Shown: in pieces, positions 1 to 12,509 of the stretch | How positions within the stretch are numbered: the stretch's first letter is position 1 | How the letters are laid out: each line of letters starts with the position of its first letter | DNA from: Hyalella azteca | Lineage: Eukaryota; Arthropoda; Malacostraca; Amphipoda; Hyalellidae | Reading direction: 5' to 3' | Length of the DNA stretch: 64,000 bases | NCBI RefSeq assembly: GCF_000764305.2 | Contig: NW_025945896.1 | Span: forward strand, 124,001-188,000 | Notes under the pieces: model-generated | Databases searched by the model: none | What the model was told of the DNA's origin: nothing | The model's input: the letters and a program-made list of their open reading frames with translations, nothing else | Position numbers and translations under genes: made by a program

Positions 1-500
1 ATGCCTATTATTTTGCTCCTAATTTTGTCTATTTTGCCTGGCGGTGACTTATGGCGCTGGTTTTTATGGAGGTAGAAAGCAATGCGCAAAGCGAGGAATC
101 TTCAACGCTATTTCGAAGAGGCAGGCACGCCATTAACGAAGATTAATGCTTCGAACTCATCTTTGGCACGTAACAATGAACGTAAATTGTTTTTCTGTTT
201 CTACGGAAAGACCGCGAATGATTCGGTGTTGTCTATTGTATGTTATTGTGTATAAGGGCACCACAAAGTTTATTCTCTACGGTAGGGATTCTTCTTCATG
301 TCTGAAATATTGTACTCGACTAGAAATAAAAATTATGAATTGATTAAAGTTTTGGGCTATAATTAATTTTGTTCATTTTATCGAGTTTTCTTTTTTTTGC
401 GTGGTTAAATGTAATCCAAATCCTATCCTATAACAAATATCATTTTAAAATTTCAAAAGCATATTTAAAAAATGAAAACCCTTAGTTACGATTACTTCTC

Positions 501-625
501 TGGTCACAAGTGCATGGGCACTGATGCATGGTCACTAGCGCGTGGTCACTAGTGCGTGGTCACTAGTGCACGGTCACTAGTGCGTGGACACTAGTGCGTG
601 GACACTAGTGCATGATAACTTGTGC
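501..625. repeat. 14-bp minisatellite (ggtcactagtgcgt)
   Basis: About eight imperfect copies of ggtcactagtgcgt. Confidence 0.85.
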
Positions 626-2460
626 AAAAACTTTCATCAAACCAGGGATGTTTCAAGTTTTCAAATGGAATGTTTAAAAAACCAGGGATGTTTCACATAA
701 AGGTTTCGTAGAAATGTAAATCAATATTTATATATAATTTATAAATATAAATGTTTTCTTAAAAATTCGTTACATACAAAAATTCGTTACGATGCCTGTC
801 ATACTGAAACGTGCATGCGATGCTTACGAGCCAATAAGCTCTGCTCCACTTCAATATTCGTAGGGTAAACGCTGTATTTCTATTGTTTTAAGTGATACAT
901 CCCCACTTTGATACAATAATGACTATTAACTCTAGTGTGCTGTAGCGCTGTTATCATTATGACCATAATTAGGGCCCTGAAGAACTAGCCTATCACAACT
1001 CCCTTACTTAGTTGCCACTACCGGCATTAGCAGTTATATCAACAGAAACTGAAACCAGAGTGAAATTTTCACCCGGGACCGCAATTTTCACGCATCCCGC
1101 TGCCCCATTCAGTTCTAAGTTGGGGAAAGTGTAGCTTCTGCTGGTCTGAAGTGCGGGCGGCGAAGCGTCCCTATGGGATATGATCACACGGTCCACGCTG
1201 CTTTCTCCGCCAAAAAGGAGAGGATTTCAAAGACGAACTACGCGTTTTTTTTCGCGTCATCGCAGATTTTCTCTCGCCAAGAACTGGGTCGGCTCGAGTC
1301 CTTTTTTTTTAAATCGAGAGCTCACGTATTTCAAGGAGCATGCCACATTATCTGAGATATTTTGCGCACGTTTTTTATTTAGAATTTGTATGACTATTAT
1401 CTATAATTTGATCTAAATTATTTTTTCCAAATTCAATAATTAAATGCTCTTCATTTATCGTTCTTATTAACTACTTGCAATTAAATGTGTACGAAAACTG
1501 CTTTGTGAAAAAAAATTTGAATATGTGCAAGTTTTTTGGCACTCAGTGATGCAAACTTCTGTGGATGCGTTATGTGTAGATTAATATTGAAGATCGGTTA
1601 ATGGGCGCGGTAATGAGTGCACGTCAAGGGCGTTTTTCTGCGTTCTTATTCCAGATTCCAATTTAAACATTGCAGTTAAAACTTCTCTTGTGTACTGGCA
1701 GCGAGTTTCTCATGCGTGAATGCAATTCTCATCGGAACAGAAACCTTCGTTTCTGGTGCAGCATACCAATGTTGGTCATCTCAGTTGGTCTCTCAGTTCA
1801 GAAAGGTGATCGTGTTAGCTGCTGGTTCCACAATCTCTCTCAATTGTACGTAGTTTCTTCGGATGAAATTGCGATCAACTCCGTCCTCGTTTGAAATTTC
1901 TGACCGGATTTCCAGAAATGAACGCAAATACTCGAAGCATCAGATTTGTTCTCCTTGTTTGATCAGCACAGAGCACGATAAATCCTGCCCCCATAGCAGA
2001 TTTCCGTGTTTTATTGGTCACGTTTGTGGAGAAGATGAGCGAGCAACGCACGCCAGAGACAAGTTTTGCAGGGCCACGGCTGGGACGATGCTTGTAGGAG
2101 AAGCCATAGTCATATGATCCTTACATTCATTCGAAATAAATCTAAATTCAAATGATCTCAAAACCAGTTCTAACTATCTAATGAAACCAAAACCAGTTCA
2201 AACTATCACCAGATGGTGATAGTTTGCAATTGAGATGGTTTGTTACTAATTCTCAGCTGGTGCTTTGTTCCGCCGAAAAATTAAACATTGTAAAATTCAA
2301 CTTGAGTTACAGTGAGTATGAAATTTCGATTTTAACCGAACACAATACGGTAATTTGATTCCTAGTTTCTAGTGCTCGCTTCCGCTGCCATTTACCTCGT
2401 GTTATTAGGGGTAATTAACAGCAACGAACAATGTCAGTGATAGCGATATAGTGTGCAACT
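626..2460. other. no gene recognised
   Basis: Apart from the short candidate exon at 1008-1170, AT-rich sequence with short random frames and homopolymer runs. Confidence 0.5.
1008..1170 (-). CDS. candidate C-terminal exon, unknown protein
   Basis: Minus-strand frame SYTFPNLELNGAAGCVKIAV then PGENFTLVSVSVDITANAGS ends with a stop at 1008. The segment is locally GC-richer than its surroundings. No homologue recognised and no convincing acceptor. Confidence 0.2.
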
Positions 2461-2464
2461 AATA

Positions 2465-2706
2465 TTAGGCTTGACTTCCCCAGCTGTCAGTATCAGCTGA
2501 TTCACTATTTTCTTCACTACGCTTGTTTTGTCTGTATTTGGTCTCCAGAATATATTTTTTGAACTTCACGACTATCCATCTGGTAAATTCTTGAGCGAAT
2601 TCTTCTGAGGGACTGCAGTAATTGGCTTCCATTTTTAGGTGCTTATAGAGCACGAAACTTTCTTTAAATTTTCCAAGCTCAATGTAACCGATCAGGAACA
2701 CTTTCT
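2465..2706 (-). CDS. candidate terminal exon, unknown protein
   Basis: On the minus strand an acceptor-like gacgtttag (about 2707) is followed by KVFLIGYIELGKFKESFVLY then KHLKMEANYCSPSEEFAQEF and a charged tail ending in WGSQA and a stop. Balanced charge and Ser/Glu-rich tail look protein-like. No family recognised; the pyrimidine tract of the acceptor is weak. Confidence 0.28.
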
Positions 2707-2729
2707 AAACGTCAATTCCTGAATCGTTG

Positions 2730-3880
2730 ATCTTATCCCTTGAGCTGACTAACGTGAGTACTTCCATCACGCATATAATAAAATATAAATATAATTTCTC
2801 TGTATTTCTACAGACTTTTAAAACAATTTCTAATAAAAAACCGTGGAGAAATCAGCGAAGTTTTCGAAAATTCGTCGACAAAGTTTGTGGGAATCTCCTA
2901 AAATATTCACATATGAAATTTTTAAGATCATTTCACGGGGACGTTACCATGAATGATCACTCAAAATATTCGCTCAAAAAGGCCTACCACGGCTTTCAGG
3001 CTTGTGTATGAGACTCCGTTGACATGCCTCTACCAATTACCAATTATTTACCCATAATTAAATATATTGCATCACTCTTGCCATGCCCAATCATTAGAAT
3101 ATAAGCACTTGAATAAAAGTTTAGACTCGGGCTACAACATTTGCGATCTTTTCGCATTTTTTAAGAGACTAACAATAACAACAATATCTATGCAGTCAAT
3201 TGAAGTAACTGGATGAAATTGAATTAAAGTTAGGCCAGATAATTACGTTTCATAAATAAATTTTCACAAGCATTTTTTTAGCTCAGTGACGGGGTGTAAT
3301 AGGTTCTTCAACTACGATGTACTCATTCAATATGAACAATTTATTTAAATTTATGATAGTAAGTATATCTTATGAAGATTATTGATGTTAAGTGATGAAA
3401 ACTTCATTAACAGGTTTCAAAAATTTGAATTTCTTCATATTATTTGCTTACCCGGGAAAGGATTAAACTAGCAAATAACGTTCTTGCCCTCTCCCATTGA
3501 AAGCTAAAAACGTTCCTGACAATATCATAAGAAGGTTTCAAGTCTAAATGTTGCAGTGGTTTTCCAGAATGTTTCTCATATATTTTTTTATGATTTCCTT
3601 GTTTATTCCTTTCGTGAATTACAAATTTCGATTGCTAGCAAAGATTTCTGAAAAACGGGCCAATTTTTTACCAAGACCAGCAAAGTAATAGACTTTTTTT
3701 CTTTTATATTCTTTAACGATTTATGCAATAGAAGCGCACGATCTATGGGAATTAAATACGATATTAGCTTTCCAAATATTCAAGACTCGTATAAACAATA
3801 TTCAAGAATCCAAGCTCTTAATACCCACGATGCAATACGAACGACGCGGTGTGCCTTCAATAGCAATGATTTGTAGTATA
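2730..3880. other. no gene recognised
   Basis: AT-rich sequence with only short frames; no repeats or domains seen. Confidence 0.5.
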
Positions 3881-4165
3881 ATCAGTGAATGAACGATTCA
3901 CATCGTCAGTGCGTTCAAGTCGTTTCTCAATACGGAAGATTCGTGTTCGAAATACTTATTATTAATGTGCTCTTTCCTCGCGATTCATGTTTTCAATACT
4001 CACGTTTGTAATATATATCATCAATGCTTTTGATTTGTTACCTCATTATACTCACGATTCGCGATTTCAATACTCATGATTCGTATCCTTTACTCATGAT
4101 TCGTATCTCCCTATTCGTCAGTTAAATGCTAACGATTCGTGTCCTCACTATTCATGATTCGTGTC
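3880..4165. repeat. degenerate tandem repeat (actcatgattcgtatc type)
   Basis: Loose repeats of tactcatgattcgt / tcaatactcacgattcg of variable length; no frame. Confidence 0.6.
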
Positions 4166-4419
4166 GTTCGTGCGCCCGTCGGCCAAATTATTTTGCCATG
4201 GTCATGCTGGTGCAGTCCGAAGTTGTTCTATCTTGTAAAAAATTTCGGTTAATAATAGCATTGATAAGAAACTAATTATTTCTTTCAAAAGGTCAATTTA
4301 TCACCTTATAGATTTATAGCCGAAATTGGTTGCCGTAAATCGTCAAATTCTCATAAGCTATGACAGAGAAAATCCATATCGTCTGCTTTGGTTTATTTAT
4401 ATTATACTATAGTATGCTA

Positions 4420-4542
4420 TACTATACTATACTATACTATACAAAACTATACTATACTATACTATACTATACTATACTATACTATACTATACTATACTAT
4501 ACTATACTATACTATACTATACTATACTATACTATACTATAC
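4420..4542. repeat. (ACTAT)n microsatellite
   Basis: Near-perfect pentanucleotide array of about 24 units; open frames across it are artefacts of the repeat. Confidence 0.97.
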
Positions 4543-4544
4543 CG

Positions 4545-5960
4545 AGACAGCGTTACAGGGATGCTCTAAAATAAGATAGTTAAGGCAAAAACTCTTTCTA
4601 TGAAAGTAAATCTTAGAAAACGAACTCCGACAGGGGTACTACTCAAAGTTTGGCATCTGTTATATGTAAATTTCTGATCTATTTTGCCGTAACGGCGCTT
4701 GGCCTACTACAAAGCTAACAAGAATTCTATGCCCGTAAACATGTATTTCAACGATATATTATCAAAATGCGTTGAATAGTTGAGTTCTGTAGATGTTCCC
4801 AGGGAAAAATTGAATAAATTTTATTCTCTTCCCGACCTTATTTAATGCTGTAGAAATTATGACTATTTGTGAACCGTTTCCTAAATAAGTTTAATTTTGA
4901 AGTCATAAACCAATTTTATTCATTGAGAATGAATTGTGACCATGAAGGGTTCATATTCAAGATTACGATAGCCGCCACAATCTCAACGAGACTGCGATGG
5001 CGTGAGTAATTGCTATTATTTTCGAGCAACGTAACTCTAGATTAATGTAACTTCTTAAGCAGCAAAGAAAAGCTGTGGCCGGATTATCAAAACTTCGTAA
5101 CTTTTTGTACTTACGACAAAAAAGTTATGTGGTTCGTAGGTACACCCTAATTTTGGCATTATCTAAACTTTCGTACGCAAGTCTTAGCTAAAAGCGTATA
5201 TAAAGCGTAAATGTTTTTCCCGCGCAAATGTTTTGATAATACCACCGCTAGTATTACGTGAGTTCAGACATTATTCAGATGATATTTTTCGAGCAAAACG
5301 AATCTTTAATGAACGTGGATCACAAATCATCATCATCGTTGAAATTGGAAGCATTTAGAATTTTTTTTTCCGAATAAATTACCATTATTGACAACATATG
5401 ATCAATTCATGACTTTAGCTGAGTTCACGATCATTGCGTATGTTACGATCGTTGCCTGAAAAAAACTGAAGTAAAAACGAATTGGCTTTCTTAGAAATTT
5501 ATTTGTTGATAATCAAGATTTAAAACAGATTATGAGAGATAAAATCGGATTATTTGAGTGCACTGATCGGATAAGTATATTATAAAGACACAATTACACT
5601 ATTCATCGAAAAAAAGACAGGCATATGACATATTTTGTTAGAGGATCTGTTGAACATATTTTCACCCCAAGACGTCAGTGATAATAAGACTAAGCCTTTC
5701 GTCGGGGTTGAGTTTGATTCGATAGTTGCTATCCATCTTCATTGTCTCGATAGATGTCCATACCATGACTCAAAAGTTCGAAGTTTCGGCGGGAAGAAGT
5801 TGAGGTGAGAAGGTGGAAAATAGAATTTTATGTGACGTCGTGCACCTCTTATACTCATAAAACTTAGGCAACTCGTCAAGACAGACTGACTTGAATGCTT
5901 CCCATGCTCTTCTCCTTAACAATAAAAACTCCTGATAATTAATATCCTGCTACACTTCAG
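4545..5960. other. no gene recognised
   Basis: AT-rich, no frame above about 60 codons, no repeat family identified. Confidence 0.5.
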
Positions 5961-5963
5961 GGG

Positions 5964-6226
5964 TCAGATTTTCGACAAAAATTCTTTTTTTTTCAAATCA
6001 AAAGCACAACATTTTTGTGAATCAGCCGACGTTTGTACGAAAGCGCCATCATTTTCGTCCAATGCTTTCAGGAAGCGTTGACCAACGAAGTCAAGCTTAG
6101 TGTAGACATAAGCAGGAATCGCCTTATTCACGCCCCAAACGATGCTATCAGAACTGTTATTGCCAGGGACAAATTGGCTTACAGATCCACAGCCTTCCGT
6201 GCTAGTCTTGCTGGGACTTTGATATA
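5964..6226 (-). CDS. candidate orphan terminal exon
   Basis: The minus-strand frame reads YQSPSKTSTEGCGSVSQFVP then GNNSSDSIVWGVNKAIPAYV and ends at a stop near 5964. Amino-acid composition is protein-like and unlike the flanking AT-rich frames, and the upstream part (above about 6226) turns into hydrophobic, AT-driven sequence. No family recognised and no partner exon found. May be a last exon or a relic. Confidence 0.3.
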
Positions 6227-6359
6227 GATATATAATTATGAATAATGTATGTATGCATGATGTTATATTTTCGCTTATACCAACCGCGCAAAAACTAAAA
6301 TAGCCCAAAAGTCGTACCTAGTTAAAATTAACCTCTATTGCATTAATGCTTTTATATAC

Positions 6360-6585
6360 TGTTAATGCACATAATGTAAATAATATGCGTTTAAAAATTA
6401 CTTTTTAAAGACAACACTTCCAAAGAATCCAGTGTCTCCAATCTTACAAATGTACAATGAATTTTTCATTTAATTTTCAAATTAAAAAATTAGTTTTTCA
6501 ATTTTTTTTAATATATAAATTTTTTAATATATAATTTTTTTCAAAATTATTTATTCTATTAATTGATTCATGCATTGCCTCTGAC
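6360..6585 (+). repeat. dispersed repeat, copy A
   Basis: AT-rich sequence with actttttaaagacaacactt, ccaaagaatccagtgtctcc and aattgattcatgcattg. An inverted, diverged copy lies at about 53560-53775. Marks a dispersed element of unknown class. Confidence 0.7.
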
Positions 6586-6694
6586 TTCACACAAGTGTGC
6601 AAAATTACATTGTCTCCAACTTTACACAAGAGTGCAAAATTTCAGATCGATGGGATAAGTAGAACTGTATTAAATTTCGATTACAAGATTTGTA

Positions 6695-6696
6695 GC

Positions 6697-6733
<37 letters not shown>
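6695..6733. repeat. (CAGA)n microsatellite
   Basis: About ten CAGA units, following a ttcgattacaagatttgtag sequence. Confidence 0.97.
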
Positions 6734-6737
<4 letters not shown>

Positions 6738-7224
6738 AGAAGTGAAGTTAAAGAGAAGTGTTGTAAAAAGGTATAAAAGGGTAGGGGGACAAACAATTTA
6801 AATCAGGTTTAAAATTTGAATTCAGCTTCAGGCAAAACGGTTTTGTTTTGTGCTTGTCTGAATTTCTTTGTAAAAAAACAGTGTTGTTGTCCGATTTTGA
6901 TTTCAGCAGACCAATATTTCATGCACTATGCATTAGTACAGGAAATATGCACTAATGCATATTATGCGTTCAATTAATGACCAGAGATTGCGTTATTATT
7001 ATCAAGGAGTCGAACAGTTCTTTAGATGACGTCAGTAGATCAAAAGGCAGATTTAGTAAAGAATAATATATTAACGACGTTTCGAATGTAGCAACATTAA
7101 TTTTCAAGTTAGGAGAAGCACTGAATAGTAAAATTTTGTTGAACATAAGTACATCATACACGTAAATAGGATTCAACACAAAAATTTCGAGCGAGAAAGT
7201 CCTTCCGCAAACAATCTCAAATTT

Positions 7225-7770
7225 TTAGACAAATCCAGTAGTTTGGAAATAGATAGCTGGGGTCCAATTCAGAAGTTTGTTACAGGGGTTTCTTTCCCTC
7301 CAAGTTGCAGATGGCAGGTGAGACGGTCTCAATGTCGTGGTTGTTAGTCTAATTACTCCAATGTAGTCTAAATGATGATGAAGTCTACAACCTACTTTGA
7401 AGGAAAACATAAAAGCTATACACTGGCGTTTGACGTTGTTGTCAAAAGCGTCACCAAGCTTTTTGAATTCATCAATTATCTTGAGATGATGTTGCTTGTT
7501 TGTAATACTCAATGTTGCAGTTGTTAGTCCAAATCCTCCAATGTGGTTCAAATGATGAAGAAGGCTACAACCTTCTTTCAAGCAAAATTTATAGACTATA
7601 CCGGCCTCGTGGAGAAATCCTCTTTTGCAGTGGTCGTTGTTGCATACAGTCAAAAGTTTGACGTTATCATGGGTTTCACTGAGTCTGTTTAATTCATCAA
7701 TAATTCTTGCGATGAAGCTGCTCGCATTTAACACTTTGAGACAGTTTGAGACTCTTTTCTGAGTCTTCAA
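7225..7770 (-). CDS. unrecognised 181-codon reading frame with internal protein repeat
   Basis: Open on the minus strand for 181 codons in an AT-rich region. It opens with TTG; the nearest ATG upstream (about 7780) is in another frame, so a start is not established and this may be an exon or fragment. Two copies of a unit are visible: IIDELNRLSETHDN ... GCSLLHHLNHIGGFGLTTAT and IIDEFKKLGDAFDN ... GCRLHHHLDYIGVIRLTTTT. Conserved marks are IIDE, DN, GCxLxHHLxxIG and LTTxTL. I do not recognise the family; the LLHH element is faintly ankyrin-like but spacing does not fit. The duplication is also visible in DNA. Confidence 0.35.
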   Translation of the reverse strand: MKTQKRVSNCLKVLNASSFIARIIDELNRLSETHDNVKLLTVCNNDHCKRGFLHEAGIVYKFCLKEGCSLLHHLNHIGGFGLTTATLSITNKQHHLKIIDEFKKLGDAFDNNVKRQCIAFMFSFKVGCRLHHHLDYIGVIRLTTTTLRPSHLPSATWRERNPCNKLLNWTPAIYFQTTGFV

Positions 7771-9490
7771 ATTTCATATTTTGGGGTTTTCTGTTGATTT
7801 TTTCGGAATTAGTTCACTTCTGTGTCTCACAGTTATCATTTCATTGACTTATGAAACACAGTTATCGACTCCTTGAAAATTATAACGCATTCTCTGGTCA
7901 TCAATTATACGCATATAAACAAGAAAGTTGTGCCATCTTATAATAATGCATGATAGTGCATATATATGCTCTAATGCATATTCTGGAGCATTTTCTATCA
8001 TTGAAGTATTTATTAAATAATTTAACAAAAATGAGCAGCATTATGCTTGAATATTTCATGTATGAGTGTAGCATTCACTTAAATTATTTAATAAAACTGT
8101 GGTCATTCAAGAATTAAATTTATAATTGTAGCTCTATCAGAGAAATTGCTGCAGCTGTGCAGTATTTATGTGAAAATTAAGTGCATTAGTGCATCATATA
8201 CTTAGATATGAGACAAGATAAACAATATTTGCTACAGTTCCGCGTCTTTGGAGTTCTTCACGCCTTCTCTAATACAGCATTTCAGTTTTTCTCTATAGAA
8301 TGAATGGTTTCGTACGAAATGACAGTTGTGAGCGCATTAATTATTTCTCATATGCAGCAGTATAAACCTAGTCAATTTTAGCGCCCATATTTTTATATAA
8401 AACACTTAAAAATTACCACAGCACTTTGTGCCCTACAAGTTCTTGCAGGAAAATGTTAAGGTTAATTAGAAACCATGGGTTCAAGTCGGAAAATCAACAA
8501 TTCGTCATTCTATCATTGAGTCATTTCTAAAATTTTATATTAATTTGGTACCTTTCTTATTGGGTGTAGGTTTCTGAAAAACAAGCTGCCACTGATGATA
8601 AAGATTCCGACAAACAAATACAAATGATTTTTAATCCTTGTAACATGTTTCGTAATATGTAACCTAAGATATAAATCATTTAATTATCAGCAGTCGCACC
8701 TTTAAAATTTTGTTCAGTTTTTTTTTCAGTTAAATCATGACATAATACAGGTCAATATTTATCTCAGATCTACTCCTGAAAACGGAATAGAAGTTTATGA
8801 ACTGTTGGGTGTGCGTCATAAAATTTCACTGTTAAATGTAACTGAAATATTGAGACTAAATTCCGTAGAGTTTCCTGATATGCGGCTTGATGGGCTAGTG
8901 TTGAGGATAGCATATCTACCAAGTCCCTCCTGTACCCGCACACCTCCCTCCACCCACGCCCCTCTCTCCATCTCTGCCCCATGTATTGGCGAGGGAGATG
9001 TGTGGGCAAGGACGATGTTGAGAGAAATGAAGAGAGCCAAAAAGAGGAATAGTTAATGAGAAAAGAGTCTATATGTCAAATAGATTAAGTAGTAAAAAGG
9101 GGGAGAGTTTTTAACCATAAAGAAACATGAAAAACAAAAATTATTAATAACGGATCATAAGAAAATATAATAACAAAATGTTTCAGCATCGAGAAAGAAA
9201 GAAAGAGCGAGAGGCCACACGATGCGAGGAGAGGTAAAGAGTCGCTAGGAAGGTACGAGGGAGCTGGGCTCTTTTCCCTCAGTAGCCAAGTTGAGTTCGA
9301 AGAGGGGAGACTGCGTCGCTCGCAGTCGCACTTATCTTCCCCATGAGCTTCGAGGGGATGTCAATGGGTTTCTAATCCCTTATTTTCCAGCCTCAGGGCT
9401 TGGGCACATGTTTGTGTGTGAGAATCAAATAAAAACGCCTCAGCTTCCATAGATTGAGTTCCGATGAACTATCGGAATCCTGAAAATAAC
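7771..9490. other. no gene recognised
   Basis: AT-rich, with a purine-rich stretch at about 9180-9270 (gaaagaaagaaagagcgaga). No coding support. Confidence 0.5.
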
Positions 9491-9499
9491 TTCAGGCAA

Positions 9500-9870
9500 G
9501 AGTTGTACGTGGTACAAACTGTGATGCATTGTAACGTCTCATGGGCACTGCAACCATCCGTGGTGCAGTGGTACCGTACACTGTGCAGTGTAACTCTTCA
9601 TTTTGCAGTGCAACAAATCGTGATAAGAGGGAGCTTCACTCTCATTACAGTGGCACCGTACTGCGCAATACACAATGGGATAGTTATTCAGTGTAAGTCA
9701 AATGGTGCAGTTTAACTCAGTATTTCATAATGACGCAATATCAAAACATAATCCCTAACGGTTCAGTGTCACAGTGTAACATTTACTGTAAACTGTAACA
9801 GTGTCAAAGTGTAAGCAGTAACTATACAGTTAACGATGTAAGTTATAATGTTGATAATGTTGCAGTGTCT
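9500..9870. repeat. degenerate GTGCAGTGTAAC-rich region
   Basis: Many loose copies of gtgcagtgtaac / cagtgtaac with irregular spacing; no coding support. Confidence 0.5.
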
Positions 9871-10199
9871 AAATGCACACCATTGCGCATCCCACTATTA
9901 TGCAGGGGATCGAAAATCAAATATATTATCATGAATTGACTCTTGTTCAGCCACTTTGCCACTTCTCACTGGAAACCCCTCGTCATTTCAATGCCACACA
10001 ACGAAGCCACGTCGTCGCAATAAACCACGGCATTTAACCCACAAAACCCTCGTCATTTAATCCCCAACCCCCAAAATTAACCCCCAAATTCCGGTCGCAT
10101 CCCACGCACGTCACGACGATAATGTCACGTCGCACCACAGCGACGTTGGCAGCCAACGTCAGCTTGTATTGTTCAGAGCTGTCACGTCATCAACGGTGA

Positions 10200-10500
10200 C
10201 GTTGCCACAATAAATAGCTTGCCATATACCACTGCTTGCCACATTCCACAGTTTGCCACACACATGCCACAGCTTGACACATTTGGCAGTTTGCCACATT
10301 CCAAAGCTTGCCACACTCCATAGCCAGCCACACTCTAGAGCTTGCCACATTCCACAACTTGCCACATTTTAAAGTTTGCCACATACTACACAGTTTATAA
10401 CGTTCCATAGATTGCAACATTCACCATGTCATCCCATTCTATAGATTGCAACATTCACCAGCTCATCACATTCCATACATTGCAATAATCTCACAACTTG
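10200..10500. repeat. 17-18-bp minisatellite (gcttgccacattccaca)
   Basis: About fifteen diverged copies of gcttgccacattccaca. Long minus-strand frames here are repeat artefacts. Confidence 0.85.
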
Positions 10501-11930
10501 CAGCACATTCAGAACAACACTCATCTTTTGTGGTCAGAAATCTCCACATTTTACAGATATTCTAGAATTCCGTTGTGATTTAATGACTATAAACATAATT
10601 TACGAGAAAAACGTGTAAGTGATAGTAAAATTACCTGAAATTATAATTATTTTCTTAAATATGCAACGTTTTGTAAATGTATCCGTTTACCAGACCTCAA
10701 CTTTCTGCACAGAAAACAAATTTCTCCGGAATTCTCGCGATTCCACGTGAGCAGAAGTTTATCTTTAGAGTGCAAGATTCTCCAAAGATGTCATCCATGT
10801 TTGCTTCCTGGTGTTATGGCTCAGCATTATAATTATATTTTCGATAGTGCAGAATTTTCCGGTCTGGGTTATTTTTCAGTACCTTAAGTCCCATAACACC
10901 AACAGCCCTCTATTGGCATCTATTCTCAAATATATTCTTAAAGTATGGAATTATTATAAATAATGAGCAGTTCAAGGAATAATATTTTTGATTGATATTA
11001 GCAGGACATAATTTGGTTACTATTCTTCGGCCAAACATAAATGCATTCGATTTCTGTGTAACACAAAATCTTGCAGCTCTTGAACGCAACAAGCTCGGCC
11101 TTCCTAGTTATCTTCATCCCATTATACGGCCACACCTTTTCTCAGTGATATATTTAGCATAATATTAAAATCCTCGACCACAAAGCAGTCATAATTGAAG
11201 TCTATAATTTACACATTATTACAGTCCTAATTGGAAACTATAGTCTATATTAAAAAAAATACTTAAAGTCGTTAAATTCTCGAAAAAAATATGCATTTGC
11301 GATGACAAATGCCGACTTCACCACTTAACCCACTCCTTCTTGCTTTACTGCCACTTTTTCCATAATTTCTTTATCGAATTTTTCTTCTCGCTTTCATTCT
11401 TCCTCCAACTCGATTCTTGTATCCTATATTTTCTTTTTAATCCATTTTCCCTCTCTTTTCTCTCTTTTCCCCTCTATTTTCCTACTTTCCCCCCTATATT
11501 TTTCTTCTTTTTCCCCTCTCTTACACGTGTCACGTTCATTAACCCTCATTCAAGCCTGACGTTAAAACCCTCAGAAAACATGAATGAATAATGAATAAAA
11601 ATTCATTTCTCTCATTCAACCGCTGGTATATGGCATACAAACAAAGCAAACCGCTTGTTAAATTTTTCCCGTTCAAAATAGAGAACAAAGGACAGGTAAA
11701 TGAGAGGCAAGCAACTCACAGGTTTGTCGGTCGCAATTCAATAAACAAATGTTTTAATTTGTTTAATTTGAAAGTAGTTTTTGATGTGGTTAATACGAAC
11801 GAGATTATATGAATAATAATTGATTGACTGAAAGGGAATTTTTCATTGTGAATCATGAATGAAATCAAATGCAAGATGGCGCTGCTGCTGCTAATTGACA
11901 TCGGCGCTCGCCCGAAAGGCGGTACAGCCA
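10500..11930. other. no gene recognised
   Basis: AT-rich, with a T/C-rich tract at 11335-11530. No coding support. Confidence 0.5.
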
Positions 11931-12360
11931 TGTGGCTGCGGTACAGCCATGTGGCTGCGGTACAGCCATTTGGCTGCGNACGTGTAGCGTCCAACTGCAA
12001 CTGTAGCAGCCAACTGCAACTGTAGCAGCCAACTGAACGTGTAGCGTCCAACTGCAACTGTAGCAGCCAACTGAACGTGTAGCGGCCAACTGCAACTGTA
12101 GCAGCCATCTGAACGTGTAGCGTCCAACTGCAACTGTAACAGCCAACTGAACGTGTAGCGTCCAACTGCAACTGTAGCAGCTAACTGAACGTGTAGCGGG
12201 CAACTGCAACTGTAGCAGCCAACTGAACGTGTAGCGTCCTACTGCAAATGTAGCAGCTAACTGAATTAACGTGTAGCGTCCTACTGAGATTGTGGCCTTA
12301 ACTGCAACTGTAGCATCCAATTGCCTGTGTAGCGTGTAACTGCAACTGTAGCATTCAGTT
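11930..12360. repeat. minisatellite (caactgcaactgtagcagcc ...)
   Basis: Alternating caactgcaactgtagcagcc and caactgaacgtgtagcg blocks, about ten composite units, preceded by three ggtacagccatgtggctgc units; one ambiguous base at 11979. Confidence 0.92.
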
Positions 12361-12420
12361 GTAACTGCACAGCCACATGTGCAGACTACATCCCTGTTGC
12401 TTGCAGCCTGCGTGCCAGAC

Positions 12421-12507
12421 ATTGCAGCACTGCAGCACTGCAGTGCTGCAGTGCTGCAGTGCTGCAGTGCTGCAGTGCTGCAGTGCTGCAGTGCTGCAGT
12501 GCTGCAG
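12421..12507. repeat. (CTGCAGTG)n array
   Basis: Ten or so copies of the octamer ctgcagtg, each holding the palindrome CTGCAG; nearly perfect after the first few units. Confidence 0.95.
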
Positions 12508-12509
12508 TA

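Noticed and set aside
11716..12422. Minus-strand frames of 80-185 codons
   Set aside because: Minisatellite artefacts; they also contain an ambiguous base.
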